In this document: positions 27,914 to 35,945 of the stretch, in pieces
Position numbering within the stretch: the stretch's first letter is position 1
How the letters are laid out: every line of letters begins with the position of its first letter
From: Flavobacterium flavigenum
GTDB lineage: Bacteria > Bacteroidota > Bacteroidia > Flavobacteriales > Flavobacteriaceae
Direction of reading: 5' to 3'
Assembly (NCBI RefSeq): GCF_027111255.2
Contig: NZ_CP114285.2
Coordinates: 3,782,001 to 3,846,000, forward strand
DNA length: 64,000 nt
The notes under the pieces: model-generated
The model's database searches: none
Seen by the model: the letters and a program-made list of their open reading frames with translations, nothing else
What the model was told of the DNA's origin: nothing
Made by a program: the position numbers and the translations under genes

Positions 27914-28264
27914 ATGTCACACGAGCACGTATCAAATACAAAAAGAATCTGGTCTGTTTTCTTTTTACTTTCAGCAGTAACTATTGTAGAGGTTATTTTA
28001 GGTATCTACAAACCGGGCGTTTTAGAATTTAATCATTTTGTAGGTTTGAACTTGTTGAACTGGATTTTTTATATCCTGACGATTTTCAAAGCATATTTTA
28101 TTGTATGGGCATTTATGCACATGGAAGGTGAAAAAAGCAGTCTTAGATGGTCTGTTGTATCGCCTGTTATTTTCCTTGTTCTGTATTTATTGTTCATTCT
28201 CTTAACTGAAGGACATTATATTTATGGGGTTTTTAAAGATTCTACTATTAAATGGAATTTTTAA
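27914..28264 (+). CDS. Cytochrome c oxidase subunit IV (prokaryotic type)
   Basis: Small membrane subunit of 116 aa with three helices, of the COX4/CyoD-like family (TKRIWSVFFLLSAVTIVEVILG; FKAYFIVWAFMHMEGE). It helps assemble subunit I rather than carrying cofactors. Eighteen bases after subunit III and followed 20 nt later by a strong terminator, so it ends the cyoE-cox3-cox3-cox4 unit. Confidence 0.92.
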   Translation: MSHEHVSNTKRIWSVFFLLSAVTIVEVILGIYKPGVLEFNHFVGLNLLNWIFYILTIFKAYFIVWAFMHMEGEKSSLRWSVVSPVIFLVLYLLFILLTEGHYIYGVFKDSTIKWNF

Positions 28265-28284
28265 CATGATATTAATTCGAAAAG

Positions 28285-28311
28285 AAGCTCCGTTTAACGG
28301 AGCTTTTTTTA
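28285..28311 (+). terminator. Intrinsic terminator after subunit IV
   Basis: AAGCTCCG (28285-28292) pairs with CGGAGCTT (28298-28305) around TTTAA and is followed by a T run. The T run merges into the -7 box of the next gene. Confidence 0.9.
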
Positions 28312-28317
28312 TTTTTG
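28310..28317 (+). promoter_or_regulatory. -7 promoter element for the Sco-like/Sco1 genes
   Basis: TATTTTTG matches TAnnTTTG. It overlaps the T tract of the preceding terminator and lies 24 nt before ATG 28342. Confidence 0.55.
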
Positions 28318-28341
28318 TACTCAATAATTTCCGCACTTACA

Positions 28342-28983
28342 ATGAAAAAAAATATAGTTCTCTTTGTGCTTTTTGTTTTGCCAATTGTCGCCTATTTGTT
28401 TTTTGCCTCCGGCGTAAATAGTTTTACAACACTTCCTGTAATTACACCAAAGATTAGTGATTTTGGCAATTGGAAATCTTTAAATGGCAAAAAAATTTCA
28501 CTTGATAAAAAGATAACGATTTTAGGTTTTGCAGGTTCCGATATTTTAAGTAATCGTGGTAATTATTTTAACTTAAACGAAAAAATTTACAAGCGTTATA
28601 ACGGATTTGAAGATCTTCAGTTTGTAGTTTTATGCCCGCTTGGAACTGAAAAGCAAGCTCAGAAAATTGTAGATGCTTTATCTCCTTTTACAGATGTGAA
28701 AAATTGGAACTTTGTTTTTGCATCAAACGAAGATATTCAGAAGTTTTATGATCAGTTGCATTTAAAAGCGAAGCTGGACGAAAATCTGGGTACTCCTAAT
28801 GTTTTTATCGTTGATAAAGAAAGAAATTTAAGGGGGAGAAAAGATGATAAAGAGTATAAAGAAGGCTATAATGCCTTTCATCCTTCTGAACTGAGCAACG
28901 AGATGCTGGACGACTTTAAAATTATTCTTTATGAATACCGCGCAGCTCTCAAAAAGAATCATAATGCTACTAAACAACTCTAA
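28342..28983 (+). CDS. Sco-like thioredoxin-fold membrane protein lacking copper-binding cysteines
   Basis: 213-aa protein with an N-terminal membrane anchor (about residues 4-22) and a periplasmic thioredoxin-like domain. It aligns by eye with the neighbouring Sco1: NWNFVFASNEDIQKFYDQL against TWNFLTGDKKAIMDLSNKG, and VDKERNLRGRKDD against IDKEGNIRCRKDD. Where Sco1 has CPSIC, this protein has SDILS (about residues 66-70), and the copper-ligand His is also missing. It is therefore unlikely to bind copper as Sco1 does. An alternative TTG start at 28315 adds nine residues without a hydrophobic gain. It is followed by sco1 12 nt later. Function unknown. Confidence 0.8.
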   Translation: MKKNIVLFVLFVLPIVAYLFFASGVNSFTTLPVITPKISDFGNWKSLNGKKISLDKKITILGFAGSDILSNRGNYFNLNEKIYKRYNGFEDLQFVVLCPLGTEKQAQKIVDALSPFTDVKNWNFVFASNEDIQKFYDQLHLKAKLDENLGTPNVFIVDKERNLRGRKDDKEYKEGYNAFHPSELSNEMLDDFKIILYEYRAALKKNHNATKQL

Positions 28984-28995
28984 ATTTCAATCATA

Positions 28996-29685
28996 ATGTT
29001 TAAAAATAAATCATATATCGGAATTTCGTTTATCATTTTAATCTTCGGAATTTATGCTGTGCCTAAAATTGTTGACAGAATCAAAAATGGTGATGTTGTT
29101 AAAGGAAATCGGTTAGACAACGTAGGTGAAAAAAGTTCTGGTGGAGACGCAAAATTACTGACGATAGGAAAGGCTCCAAAATTTGAGCTAATTAATCAGG
29201 ATAATGTTAAGGTTTCAAATGAAACTTACAAAGGAAAAGTTTATGTTTTAGAATTTTTCTTTACAACCTGTCCATCTATTTGTCCAAAGATGAATGTGAG
29301 TATGTTAGAGATTGAAAAGACTTTTTTTGGAAATCCTAATTTTGGAATTGTTTCTATTACTATTGATCCAGCTCATGACACGCCGCAGGTATTAAAAGAG
29401 CATAGAAAATTGCTAGGTGTGAAATCTTCTACATGGAATTTTCTAACAGGAGATAAAAAAGCAATCATGGATTTGTCAAACAAAGGGTTTAATCTTTATG
29501 CAGGTGAAAATGCAAAAGTGAACGGAGGATTTGAGCATTCAGGATTATTTGCCTTAATTGATAAAGAAGGAAACATCCGTTGCAGAAAAGATGACTTTGG
29601 GAATCCAATTTTATATTATGACGGATTAGATAAAAAAGGAGTAAGAGACATTCAACAGGATATTAAAATATTATTAGAAGAATAA
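28996..29685 (+). CDS. SCO1/SenC copper chaperone for cytochrome oxidase
   Basis: Membrane-anchored copper chaperone and thiol oxidoreductase that delivers copper to the CuA site of subunit II. It is 229 aa with one N-terminal helix (about residues 7-24) and a thioredoxin fold. Copper ligands are Cys92 and Cys96 (TTCPSICPK) and His181 (GFEHSG); the DPAHDTP loop is also typical. Twelve bases after the Sco-like paralogue and one base before the DUF420 gene. The location beside oxidase genes supports the assignment. Confidence 0.95.
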   Translation: MFKNKSYIGISFIILIFGIYAVPKIVDRIKNGDVVKGNRLDNVGEKSSGGDAKLLTIGKAPKFELINQDNVKVSNETYKGKVYVLEFFFTTCPSICPKMNVSMLEIEKTFFGNPNFGIVSITIDPAHDTPQVLKEHRKLLGVKSSTWNFLTGDKKAIMDLSNKGFNLYAGENAKVNGGFEHSGLFALIDKEGNIRCRKDDFGNPILYYDGLDKKGVRDIQQDIKILLEE

Positions 29686-29686
29686 A

Positions 29687-30229
29687 ATGGAAGATCATTC
29701 ATTAGAAAAAAAATACAATAAATTTATCATTGCAGTTTCAATCGTAATTCCGGTTGTGGTAGCCATTTTATTTGGTGTAAAACTTAAAGATTTTGGATAT
29801 AATGTAGAACCACTTTCGTTTTTGCCTCCAATATATGCAGCTATAAATGGTATTACGGCTGTTGTTTTGGTTTTGGCTGTTATTGCAATTAAAAAAGGGA
29901 ATCAGAAAACCCATGAGCGTTTAATGACAACAGCAATCGGATTATCTGTAGCATTTTTAGTAATGTATGTAGCCTATCACATGACGGCTGATTCAACAAA
30001 ATTTGGAGGAGAAGGAGTTATTAAATTAATCTATTTCTTTATTTTGATCACTCACATATTATTGTCGATTGCTATTATTCCTTTGGTTTTGATCACTTAT
30101 GTTAGAGCTTTTGCAAAACGATTTGATAAGCATAGAAAAATTGCTAAAATTACGTTTCCGCTTTGGTTATATGTTGCTGTTACAGGTGTAATAGTTTATT
30201 TAATGATTTCTCCTTATTATGTACACTAA
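29687..30229 (+). CDS. DUF420 membrane protein
   Basis: Inner-membrane protein of 180 aa with five helices, of the DUF420 family that accompanies sco1 in many cytochrome oxidase clusters. Conserved polar positions inside helices include KKGNQKTHERLM, YVAYHMTAD and the H of LITHILLSIAI, and there is FAKRFDKHRKIAKITFPLWLYV near the end. Such His residues could bind heme or copper, but no function is established. It starts 1 nt after the sco1 stop and overlaps the next small gene by 11 nt. Confidence 0.88.
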   Translation: MEDHSLEKKYNKFIIAVSIVIPVVVAILFGVKLKDFGYNVEPLSFLPPIYAAINGITAVVLVLAVIAIKKGNQKTHERLMTTAIGLSVAFLVMYVAYHMTADSTKFGGEGVIKLIYFFILITHILLSIAIIPLVLITYVRAFAKRFDKHRKIAKITFPLWLYVAVTGVIVYLMISPYYVH

Positions 30230-30488
30230 TAAAAAAATAAAAAGTTTTAAAATTCCAAATTCCAAACTTCGAGCGATTCTCTTTGTAATTTGTTTCTTCT
30301 TTATTGGAATTTCTACGAATGCTCAATGTGCGATGTGTCGAGCTGCTCTTTCAGGTGAATCCAATATAAAAAAGGCAGAAGCTGTTAATGACGGAATTGT
30401 TTATCTAATGGTAATTCCTTATTTACTGGTTGCTATAATTGGAGTTTTGATTTACAGAATGTATCAATCAAAGAAAGGTAAAGTTTAA
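30219..30488 (+). CDS. Small CxxC membrane protein of the cytochrome oxidase/Sco cluster
   Basis: 89-aa protein. An N-terminal hydrophobic segment (about residues 18-36) ends at NAQ, like a signal peptide, and is followed at once by CAMCRAAL, a CxxC motif. A second helix (about 62-82) would anchor the C-terminus. The mature protein would be about 54 residues, with the cysteine pair in the periplasm. The ATG at 30219 is inside the DUF420 gene (11-nt overlap), so it is translated with it. I recognise no named family. Context suggests handling of copper or thiols for oxidase assembly, but this is inference. Confidence 0.75.
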   Translation: MYTNKKIKSFKIPNSKLRAILFVICFFFIGISTNAQCAMCRAALSGESNIKKAEAVNDGIVYLMVIPYLLVAIIGVLIYRMYQSKKGKV

Positions 30489-31078
30489 TTTATATTATCT
30501 TCGGTTTCATCACAATAGTCATTATAGTAATAAACTATTTCAGGAATGTTATTTTTGGTAAACTTTCCTTTATTAATCTTTTGAATTATTTTTTCGCAAT
30601 CTGAAAAATATATTTTTGAACGGAATTTAAAACTAAAAGAAATATCGGTCGCTAACTCTTCATTTTTTCTTTTTACATAATAGGTTTCTTTTAAACCTTC
30701 AGTTAAAAAACTGTTCATTAAGCCATTTTGAGATGTAAATCCATTATTTCTGTAGACTGATTTTGAAAACCTGTATAAAGTTAGTCTCCCTTCTTCCATA
30801 ACTTCCATTATTTTAGGATTTGTATTTTTCTCAAATTTGACGTATTCGTATTTTTCAGAATAACCATATCCCGAAAAAAGTAATCCTTTAGTTATATCAA
30901 AACTCCATTTACTTGGTTTGTCCTTTTGTTGGACCTTAAAATAAATAGCGTTATTTCTAATTTCTCCATAACCTTTTACGGAACTACTGTCATTAAAGAG
31001 TATGGTGGCTTCTCTGTAATCCTGGCTAACTGTAAAGTTGAAAAAAAATAAAAATAAAAGTTGGATTATTAATTTCAT
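30485..31078 (-). CDS. Exported protein of unknown function
   Basis: 197-aa protein with a signal peptide (MKLIIQLLFLFFFNFTVSQ) and a mostly beta, basic mature part. The mature sequence begins DYREATILFNDSSSVKGYGEI, which resembles a repeated Flavobacteriaceae pattern of secreted beta-rich proteins, but I do not recognise the family. Two cysteines (FSDCEKI and YNDYCDE) may form a disulfide. Its stop overlaps the stop end of the convergent CxxC gene by 4 nt. A DUF4403 gene lies 39 nt upstream on the same strand, so they may be cotranscribed. Confidence 0.72.
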   Translation of the reverse strand: MKLIIQLLFLFFFNFTVSQDYREATILFNDSSSVKGYGEIRNNAIYFKVQQKDKPSKWSFDITKGLLFSGYGYSEKYEYVKFEKNTNPKIMEVMEEGRLTLYRFSKSVYRNNGFTSQNGLMNSFLTEGLKETYYVKRKNEELATDISFSFKFRSKIYFSDCEKIIQKINKGKFTKNNIPEIVYYYNDYCDETEDNIN

Positions 31079-31117
31079 TTGAAGAATAATAGATAGGTTT
31101 GTTTTTTGCTTTTAACT

Positions 31118-32524
31118 TTATTTCAATCCGTTAACAGAAACATTTACTGTTCCGTTTATTTTGATAAAAGCAATAATAGCCTGATTCGTTAATTGAATTT
31201 TATCAAACTGAATGTCTTCCATTTTTCCATTAATAAAAACACCAGGCATTGGGGAATAATTTTTGAGATAAGCGGCCATGGTTTTTTTACCTTCTTCTAA
31301 ATTAGACTGTATGGAATATCGGCAGTTTTCTTCCATTTTTTTTAGGATATAACCCTGAGCAAGCCAGTTTGCAGTTCTCATCAATTTGCTTTTGGTATCT
31401 AAAACATAGTCAAGTTTATCAAAATAAATTTCTTTGGTCTGAGGTTTATATTGAGGAAATCCGTTTAAATATATGGTTCCGTTGACAGATCCTATAACAT
31501 CCAGTGCAATTACCATTTTTGCATCTTTGTGCCAAATTTCAACATTTTTCACAGTTACCTTTTTGCTTCCTGAACCGAATTCCTGTCCTGCAAAATTTTT
31601 AGTCATGATTTTTGAGGCATCGACATAACTTGATATAGCAGCAATATTGGTCGTAATTTGATTTGGAATTTTAGCAACTGGTTTCAAAACAATCTTTGAA
31701 GCATTAAATTTAGATTCGGGTTGTTTGCCAATAACAGTTTCCATATTACATTTTATTCCCATATCCAGTAAAAATGAATCGTTTTTAAGTTTCGCATTGG
31801 TAGAGTATATTTCTACCGGCGCAATTCTGAGCCAGCTCTCATAAGTTTCATTCATTTGAAAGGGAGTGCAGATTTTTTCTAAAGCAGATAAAACATTTGG
31901 TTTAAAATCCATTGATTTTTCAATTGCATCATCTATGCTCTTTTCAATTTTGGATTTGAACATTGAAATTGCCGGATTTGCTAAATAAGTGATGGGCATG
32001 TTTTTTCCAAAAACAGTCATCGTTGGACTTTCACTCCAGTCAAGGGATTTGAACTCCGTTTTTGTATTGAGTTTCCAGTTTGTCAAAGTGACCTCGCTTG
32101 ATAAAGTAATGATGCCGTTTAAATTGAATTCACGTGTGTCATAAAGTTCAACGCCCATTTTTTTAGTGCCAATTCTGTATTTGATATTTGCTTTTAAGGG
32201 TAAAATAGTTTTTATCTTTTTATCTGCATTTGCAGGATCATTTTGAATTTTGATTGGCGCCTGTTTCCAGATTTTTATTTCGATATCATCATCCTCAATG
32301 TCATTATCTTCGTAAATTAATCCGTTTAAAAGAGCATTGGTTTGATTTTCTATGTCTTTTAATTTTACCGTGATTGGTAAATTAATAAAAGACGGATTAC
32401 TGTCATAAATCAAAGGACTTGCATCATCTGGTTCAGGTTTTAAAGTGGCTAGCTTTTGAGAAGTCGAACAGCTGATGAATAATGTTAAGATTATGAAAAG
32501 AACTGAAGAAAAAAGAAATTTCAT
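31118..32524 (-). CDS. DUF4403 lipoprotein
   Basis: 468-aa lipoprotein with lipobox ending at Cys19 (LTLFISCS). The mature sequence has the DUF4403 pattern: SFINLPITVKLKDIENQTNALLNGLIYED near the start, internal KIKTILPLKANIKYRIG, and the late repeat-like SVNGTIYLNGFPQYKP. The two halves look alike, as expected for a tubular lipid-binding (TULIP/BPI-like) fold, but that is inference. It should sit in the periplasm, on the outer membrane if no retention signal operates. A -7-like box (TAATTTTG on the minus strand, plus-strand 32546-32553) lies about 22 nt upstream. Function unknown. Confidence 0.82.
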   Translation of the reverse strand: MKFLFSSVLFIILTLFISCSTSQKLATLKPEPDDASPLIYDSNPSFINLPITVKLKDIENQTNALLNGLIYEDNDIEDDDIEIKIWKQAPIKIQNDPANADKKIKTILPLKANIKYRIGTKKMGVELYDTREFNLNGIITLSSEVTLTNWKLNTKTEFKSLDWSESPTMTVFGKNMPITYLANPAISMFKSKIEKSIDDAIEKSMDFKPNVLSALEKICTPFQMNETYESWLRIAPVEIYSTNAKLKNDSFLLDMGIKCNMETVIGKQPESKFNASKIVLKPVAKIPNQITTNIAAISSYVDASKIMTKNFAGQEFGSGSKKVTVKNVEIWHKDAKMVIALDVIGSVNGTIYLNGFPQYKPQTKEIYFDKLDYVLDTKSKLMRTANWLAQGYILKKMEENCRYSIQSNLEEGKKTMAAYLKNYSPMPGVFINGKMEDIQFDKIQLTNQAIIAFIKINGTVNVSVNGLK

Positions 32525-32545
32525 TTGAAGGTTTTTTTAATGAAG

Positions 32546-32553
32546 CAAAATTA
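32546..32553 (-). promoter_or_regulatory. -7 promoter element for the DUF4403 gene
   Basis: TAATTTTG read on the minus strand matches TAnnTTTG. No clear -33 box was found. Confidence 0.45.
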
Positions 32554-32699
32554 AGAAAACAATTATATTCTTTGAAAAAAGTGTAACAATTAGTCAATAA
32601 TGTAGTCTTATTCTAAAAGTCATACGAAATTTATTAACTTTTTCTTACCATAAAATACGTAATTAAAATGTTATTATTGTCTTAAAATTCAGCGGTATT

Positions 32700-33401
32700 A
32701 TGATTGAAATCAAAGATTTACATAAGTCCTATAAAATGGGGAGTTCAGAATTGCATGTGCTAAAAGGAATAAATTTTAATATAGAAGAAGGCGAGCTGGT
32801 TGCCATAATGGGATCTTCGGGTTCCGGAAAATCGACCCTTCTGAATATTTTAGGGATTCTGGATGAAGCAGATTCTGGCAGTTATATCCTGGATAAAACT
32901 CCTATAAAAAAACTTAATGAAACAATTGCTTCCAGATATCGAAACAAATTTTTAGGATTTGTTTTTCAGTCTTTCAATTTAATAAATTATAAAACCGCAC
33001 TGGATAATGTTGCAATGCCCTTGTATTATCAGGGTGTTAAGAGAAAAGAACGTTATGATATTGCGATGAAATATTTGGAGAAAGTTGGTCTGGGGTCGCA
33101 TTCACATCATTTGCCAAATGAACTTTCAGGAGGGCAAAAACAACGTGTTGCAATTGCAAGGGCTCTGGCGTCAAACCCAAAAGTTTTACTGGCAGATGAG
33201 CCTACTGGTGCTTTAGATACAAAAACTTCTTATGAGGTTATGGAACTTATTCAGGGGATTAATGATGAGGGAAAAACCATTTTGATTGTTACCCACGAAC
33301 CTGATATTGCTGCAATGTGCAAAAGAAATGTAGTCCTGAAAGACGGATTAATCATTGATGACAAGAAAGTAGAACAAGTTAGAGCTTCAGCGTATGTTTA
33401 A
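32700..33401 (+). CDS. ABC transporter ATP-binding protein (MacB/LolD type)
   Basis: Cytoplasmic ATPase of a MacB-type tripartite exporter, 233 aa. Walker A is GSSGSGKST, the Q-loop is FVFQSFNL, the signature is LSGGQKQR, Walker B is LLADEPTGALD and the H-loop is THE. It begins the exporter operon and overlaps permease 1 by 8 nt. A near-consensus -7 box (TATTATTG, 32672-32679) lies about 20 nt upstream. The substrate is not evident; MacB, LolCDE and FtsE-like systems share this ATPase type. Confidence 0.93.
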   Translation: MIEIKDLHKSYKMGSSELHVLKGINFNIEEGELVAIMGSSGSGKSTLLNILGILDEADSGSYILDKTPIKKLNETIASRYRNKFLGFVFQSFNLINYKTALDNVAMPLYYQGVKRKERYDIAMKYLEKVGLGSHSHHLPNELSGGQKQRVAIARALASNPKVLLADEPTGALDTKTSYEVMELIQGINDEGKTILIVTHEPDIAAMCKRNVVLKDGLIIDDKKVEQVRASAYV

Positions 33402-34638
33402 TATTGAGCGTTGGCAGGAAATATTTGAAGCAATCTCCAAAAACAAGTTAAGAACTTTTTTGACAGGAGTTTCTGTTGCTTCGGGAATTTTTATTTTGGT
33501 GATTTTACTGGGTGCGGGAAAGGGACTTCAGAACGGAATTGAAAAGCAGTTCGAGAATGATGCCAAAGGGATAATTGAAGTTTGGTCCGAAACAACAACC
33601 AAACAATATAAAGGACTTAACCCAGGAAGGCAAATTCAGTTAAGAAATAGTGATTATGATCTTCCGGTTAAAAAGTTTGGTGATGAGATTGATAAAAAAT
33701 CTTCTGTACGCAATACCTGGGGAGGGATTGTAAGTTATGGAAAAGAGTCGGGGAACTACCAATTTAGAGGAATTAGTCCGGATTATTTGTCTCTTGAAAA
33801 TGCGACTATTATTAATGGACGGTTCATTAATAATAGCGATATGATAAATAATGAGAAAGTAGTAGCTATAGGTTTGAAGGTAAAGCAGGACCTGTTTAAA
33901 GAAGAAGATCCGATAGGGAAAGAGATTTTAGTCAATAATATTAATTTTAAAGTAATAGGGGTTTTTACAGATCCTTCAGGAGAACGCGAAGAATCAAGGG
34001 TTTATATGCCCATGTCTACCAATCAGCGGGCTTTTGGTGCAGGAGATAAAATAAACGGTATGCAGTTTGTTTTAAATAAAAAAATGAATTATGATGAAGC
34101 TTTAGCACAATCAAAAAAATTTACAGAAGAAGTAAAGGCACTATTAAAAAGCAAAAATGTCGTTGCACCTGATGATGATAGTGGAATACGTGCTTATAAT
34201 TCGGTAGAAGAAGCTAAACAATTTTATGATTTAAATCTTTTTATCAGACTGTTTTTTTGGTGGGTGGGTATTTGTACCATCATCGCCGGAGTAGTTGGAG
34301 TAAGTAACATTATGCTTATTGTTGTAAAAGAAAGAACAAAAGAGATTGGAATTAGAAAAGCGCTGGGAGCATCACCGTTTTCTATTATTTCTATGATTCT
34401 TCATGAGTCTATTTTTATAACTACTATAGCAGGTTTTACAGGTTTATTGGCAAGTCTTTTATTATTAGAATTTGTTGGGCCAATGGTTCAGAGTGAATAT
34501 TTCAGAAATCCTGAAGTAGATTTTGGAGTGGCTTTAACAACGCTAGTTTTGCTTGTATTTGCAGGAGCGATGGCTGGTTTTTTTCCAGCATACAGAGCCG
34601 CTAAAATAAAACCTATTGTAGCACTTAGAGACGAATAA
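33394..34638 (+). CDS. ABC transporter permease 1 (MacB_PCD/FtsX type)
   Basis: 414-aa permease with one N-terminal helix (about residues 20-42), a periplasmic MacB-type domain (about 45-275) and three C-terminal helices (about 285-405) with the coupling motif VVKERTKEIGIRKALGAS. No ATPase domain is fused; it must use the preceding ATP-binding protein. Overlap of 8 nt with the ATPase gene and 2 nt to permease 2 indicate a single transcript. It is clearly related to permease 2 and the pair likely forms a heterodimer. Confidence 0.93.
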   Translation: MFNIERWQEIFEAISKNKLRTFLTGVSVASGIFILVILLGAGKGLQNGIEKQFENDAKGIIEVWSETTTKQYKGLNPGRQIQLRNSDYDLPVKKFGDEIDKKSSVRNTWGGIVSYGKESGNYQFRGISPDYLSLENATIINGRFINNSDMINNEKVVAIGLKVKQDLFKEEDPIGKEILVNNINFKVIGVFTDPSGEREESRVYMPMSTNQRAFGAGDKINGMQFVLNKKMNYDEALAQSKKFTEEVKALLKSKNVVAPDDDSGIRAYNSVEEAKQFYDLNLFIRLFFWWVGICTIIAGVVGVSNIMLIVVKERTKEIGIRKALGASPFSIISMILHESIFITTIAGFTGLLASLLLLEFVGPMVQSEYFRNPEVDFGVALTTLVLLVFAGAMAGFFPAYRAAKIKPIVALRDE

Positions 34639-34640
34639 AT

Positions 34641-35906
34641 ATGTTTAGTAAAGATAATTGGGATGAGATTTTACAGGCTTTAACCGCCAACGTTTTCAGA
34701 ACGGTTCTAACTGCATTTGGGGTGTTTTGGGGCATATTTATTTTAGTAATATTACTTGCTGCAGGGAACGGACTTGAAAATGGTGTAAAAAAAGGGTTTG
34801 ACGGAATAGCGACAAATACCATGTTTATGTGGAGCCAGACAACATCAAAAGCCTACAAAGGCTTGCCAAAGGTGCGTCGTTATGATTTTAGAAACAGTGA
34901 CGTTGCTTCTTTAAGAGAGGCTTTTCCGGATTTATTATATGTTTCCCCACGAAATCAATTAGGTGATTTTAACGGAACAAATAATGTGGTTAGGGGAACA
35001 AAAACTTCGGCATTTACCATTTATGGGGATTATCCCGAACTGATTAAGCAACAGCCAATGGATATCATAAAAGGACGTTTTATCAATCAGCAGGATATTC
35101 TTGAAAGAAGAAAAATAGCAGTGATTGGAAAAGGTGTTATTGCGGAGCTTTATGGAAAAGAAGAAGAAGCTGTTGGCACTTATGTGAAAATTAACGGAAT
35201 AAATTTTATGGTTGTTGGGGTTTATAAATCGAAACAGCAGGGAGGGAATGCAGAGCAGGAGCAAAAAAACATTTTTATTCCTTTTACTACTTTTCAGCAG
35301 TCTTTTAATTATGGGGATAAAGTAGGCTGGATGGCACTTACTGCAAAAGATGAAACCTCTATTACAGATTTAAAGCCAAAGATTTTGAACAAAATAAAAG
35401 CACTTCATTCTATAAATCCTAAAGATGATCGTGCCGTAGGAAACTTCGATTTGTACGAACAATTTAACAAGGTACAAAGTCTTTTTACTATTTTAAAAAT
35501 CATTGCCTATTTTGTAGGGACTTTGGTTTTGATTTCAGGCGTAATTGGTATATCCAATATTATGCTTATTGTGGTAAAAGAAAGAACTAAAGAAATTGGA
35601 ATTCGAAGGGCGTTAGGAGCAACTCCAGCAGCTATAAGAGGACAAATTTTGTCAGAATCAATATTTTTAACCATCATTTCAGGTATGCTAGGAATTGCTG
35701 TAGCAACAGGGCTTATTGCACTTTTGAATATGTTTTTAGATTCAATGCCTCCAAACAGCAATACCATGTTTGCAAATCCTAGTGTAGATTTAAGGGTAGT
35801 ATTTGTAGCCTTATTAATTCTTGTGGGTTCAGGATTACTCGCAGGATTTATACCGGCGCAGACCGCAATCAATGTAAAACCGGTAGATGCTTTACGAACA
35901 GAATAA
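34641..35906 (+). CDS. ABC transporter permease 2 (MacB_PCD/FtsX type)
   Basis: 421-aa permease of the same architecture as permease 1: N-terminal helix (FRTVLTAFGVFWGIFILVILLAA), periplasmic domain, then three helices with VVKERTKEIGIRRALGAT. Similarity to permease 1 over the N-terminal helix and the C-terminal helices points to an old gene duplication; the periplasmic domains have diverged. Adjacent to permease 1 (2-nt gap) and 39 nt before the first adaptor gene. Confidence 0.93.
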   Translation: MFSKDNWDEILQALTANVFRTVLTAFGVFWGIFILVILLAAGNGLENGVKKGFDGIATNTMFMWSQTTSKAYKGLPKVRRYDFRNSDVASLREAFPDLLYVSPRNQLGDFNGTNNVVRGTKTSAFTIYGDYPELIKQQPMDIIKGRFINQQDILERRKIAVIGKGVIAELYGKEEEAVGTYVKINGINFMVVGVYKSKQQGGNAEQEQKNIFIPFTTFQQSFNYGDKVGWMALTAKDETSITDLKPKILNKIKALHSINPKDDRAVGNFDLYEQFNKVQSLFTILKIIAYFVGTLVLISGVIGISNIMLIVVKERTKEIGIRRALGATPAAIRGQILSESIFLTIISGMLGIAVATGLIALLNMFLDSMPPNSNTMFANPSVDLRVVFVALLILVGSGLLAGFIPAQTAINVKPVDALRTE

Positions 35907-35945
35907 ATTATCAATCAAAATATAATCGAATTAACAACTAACAAA

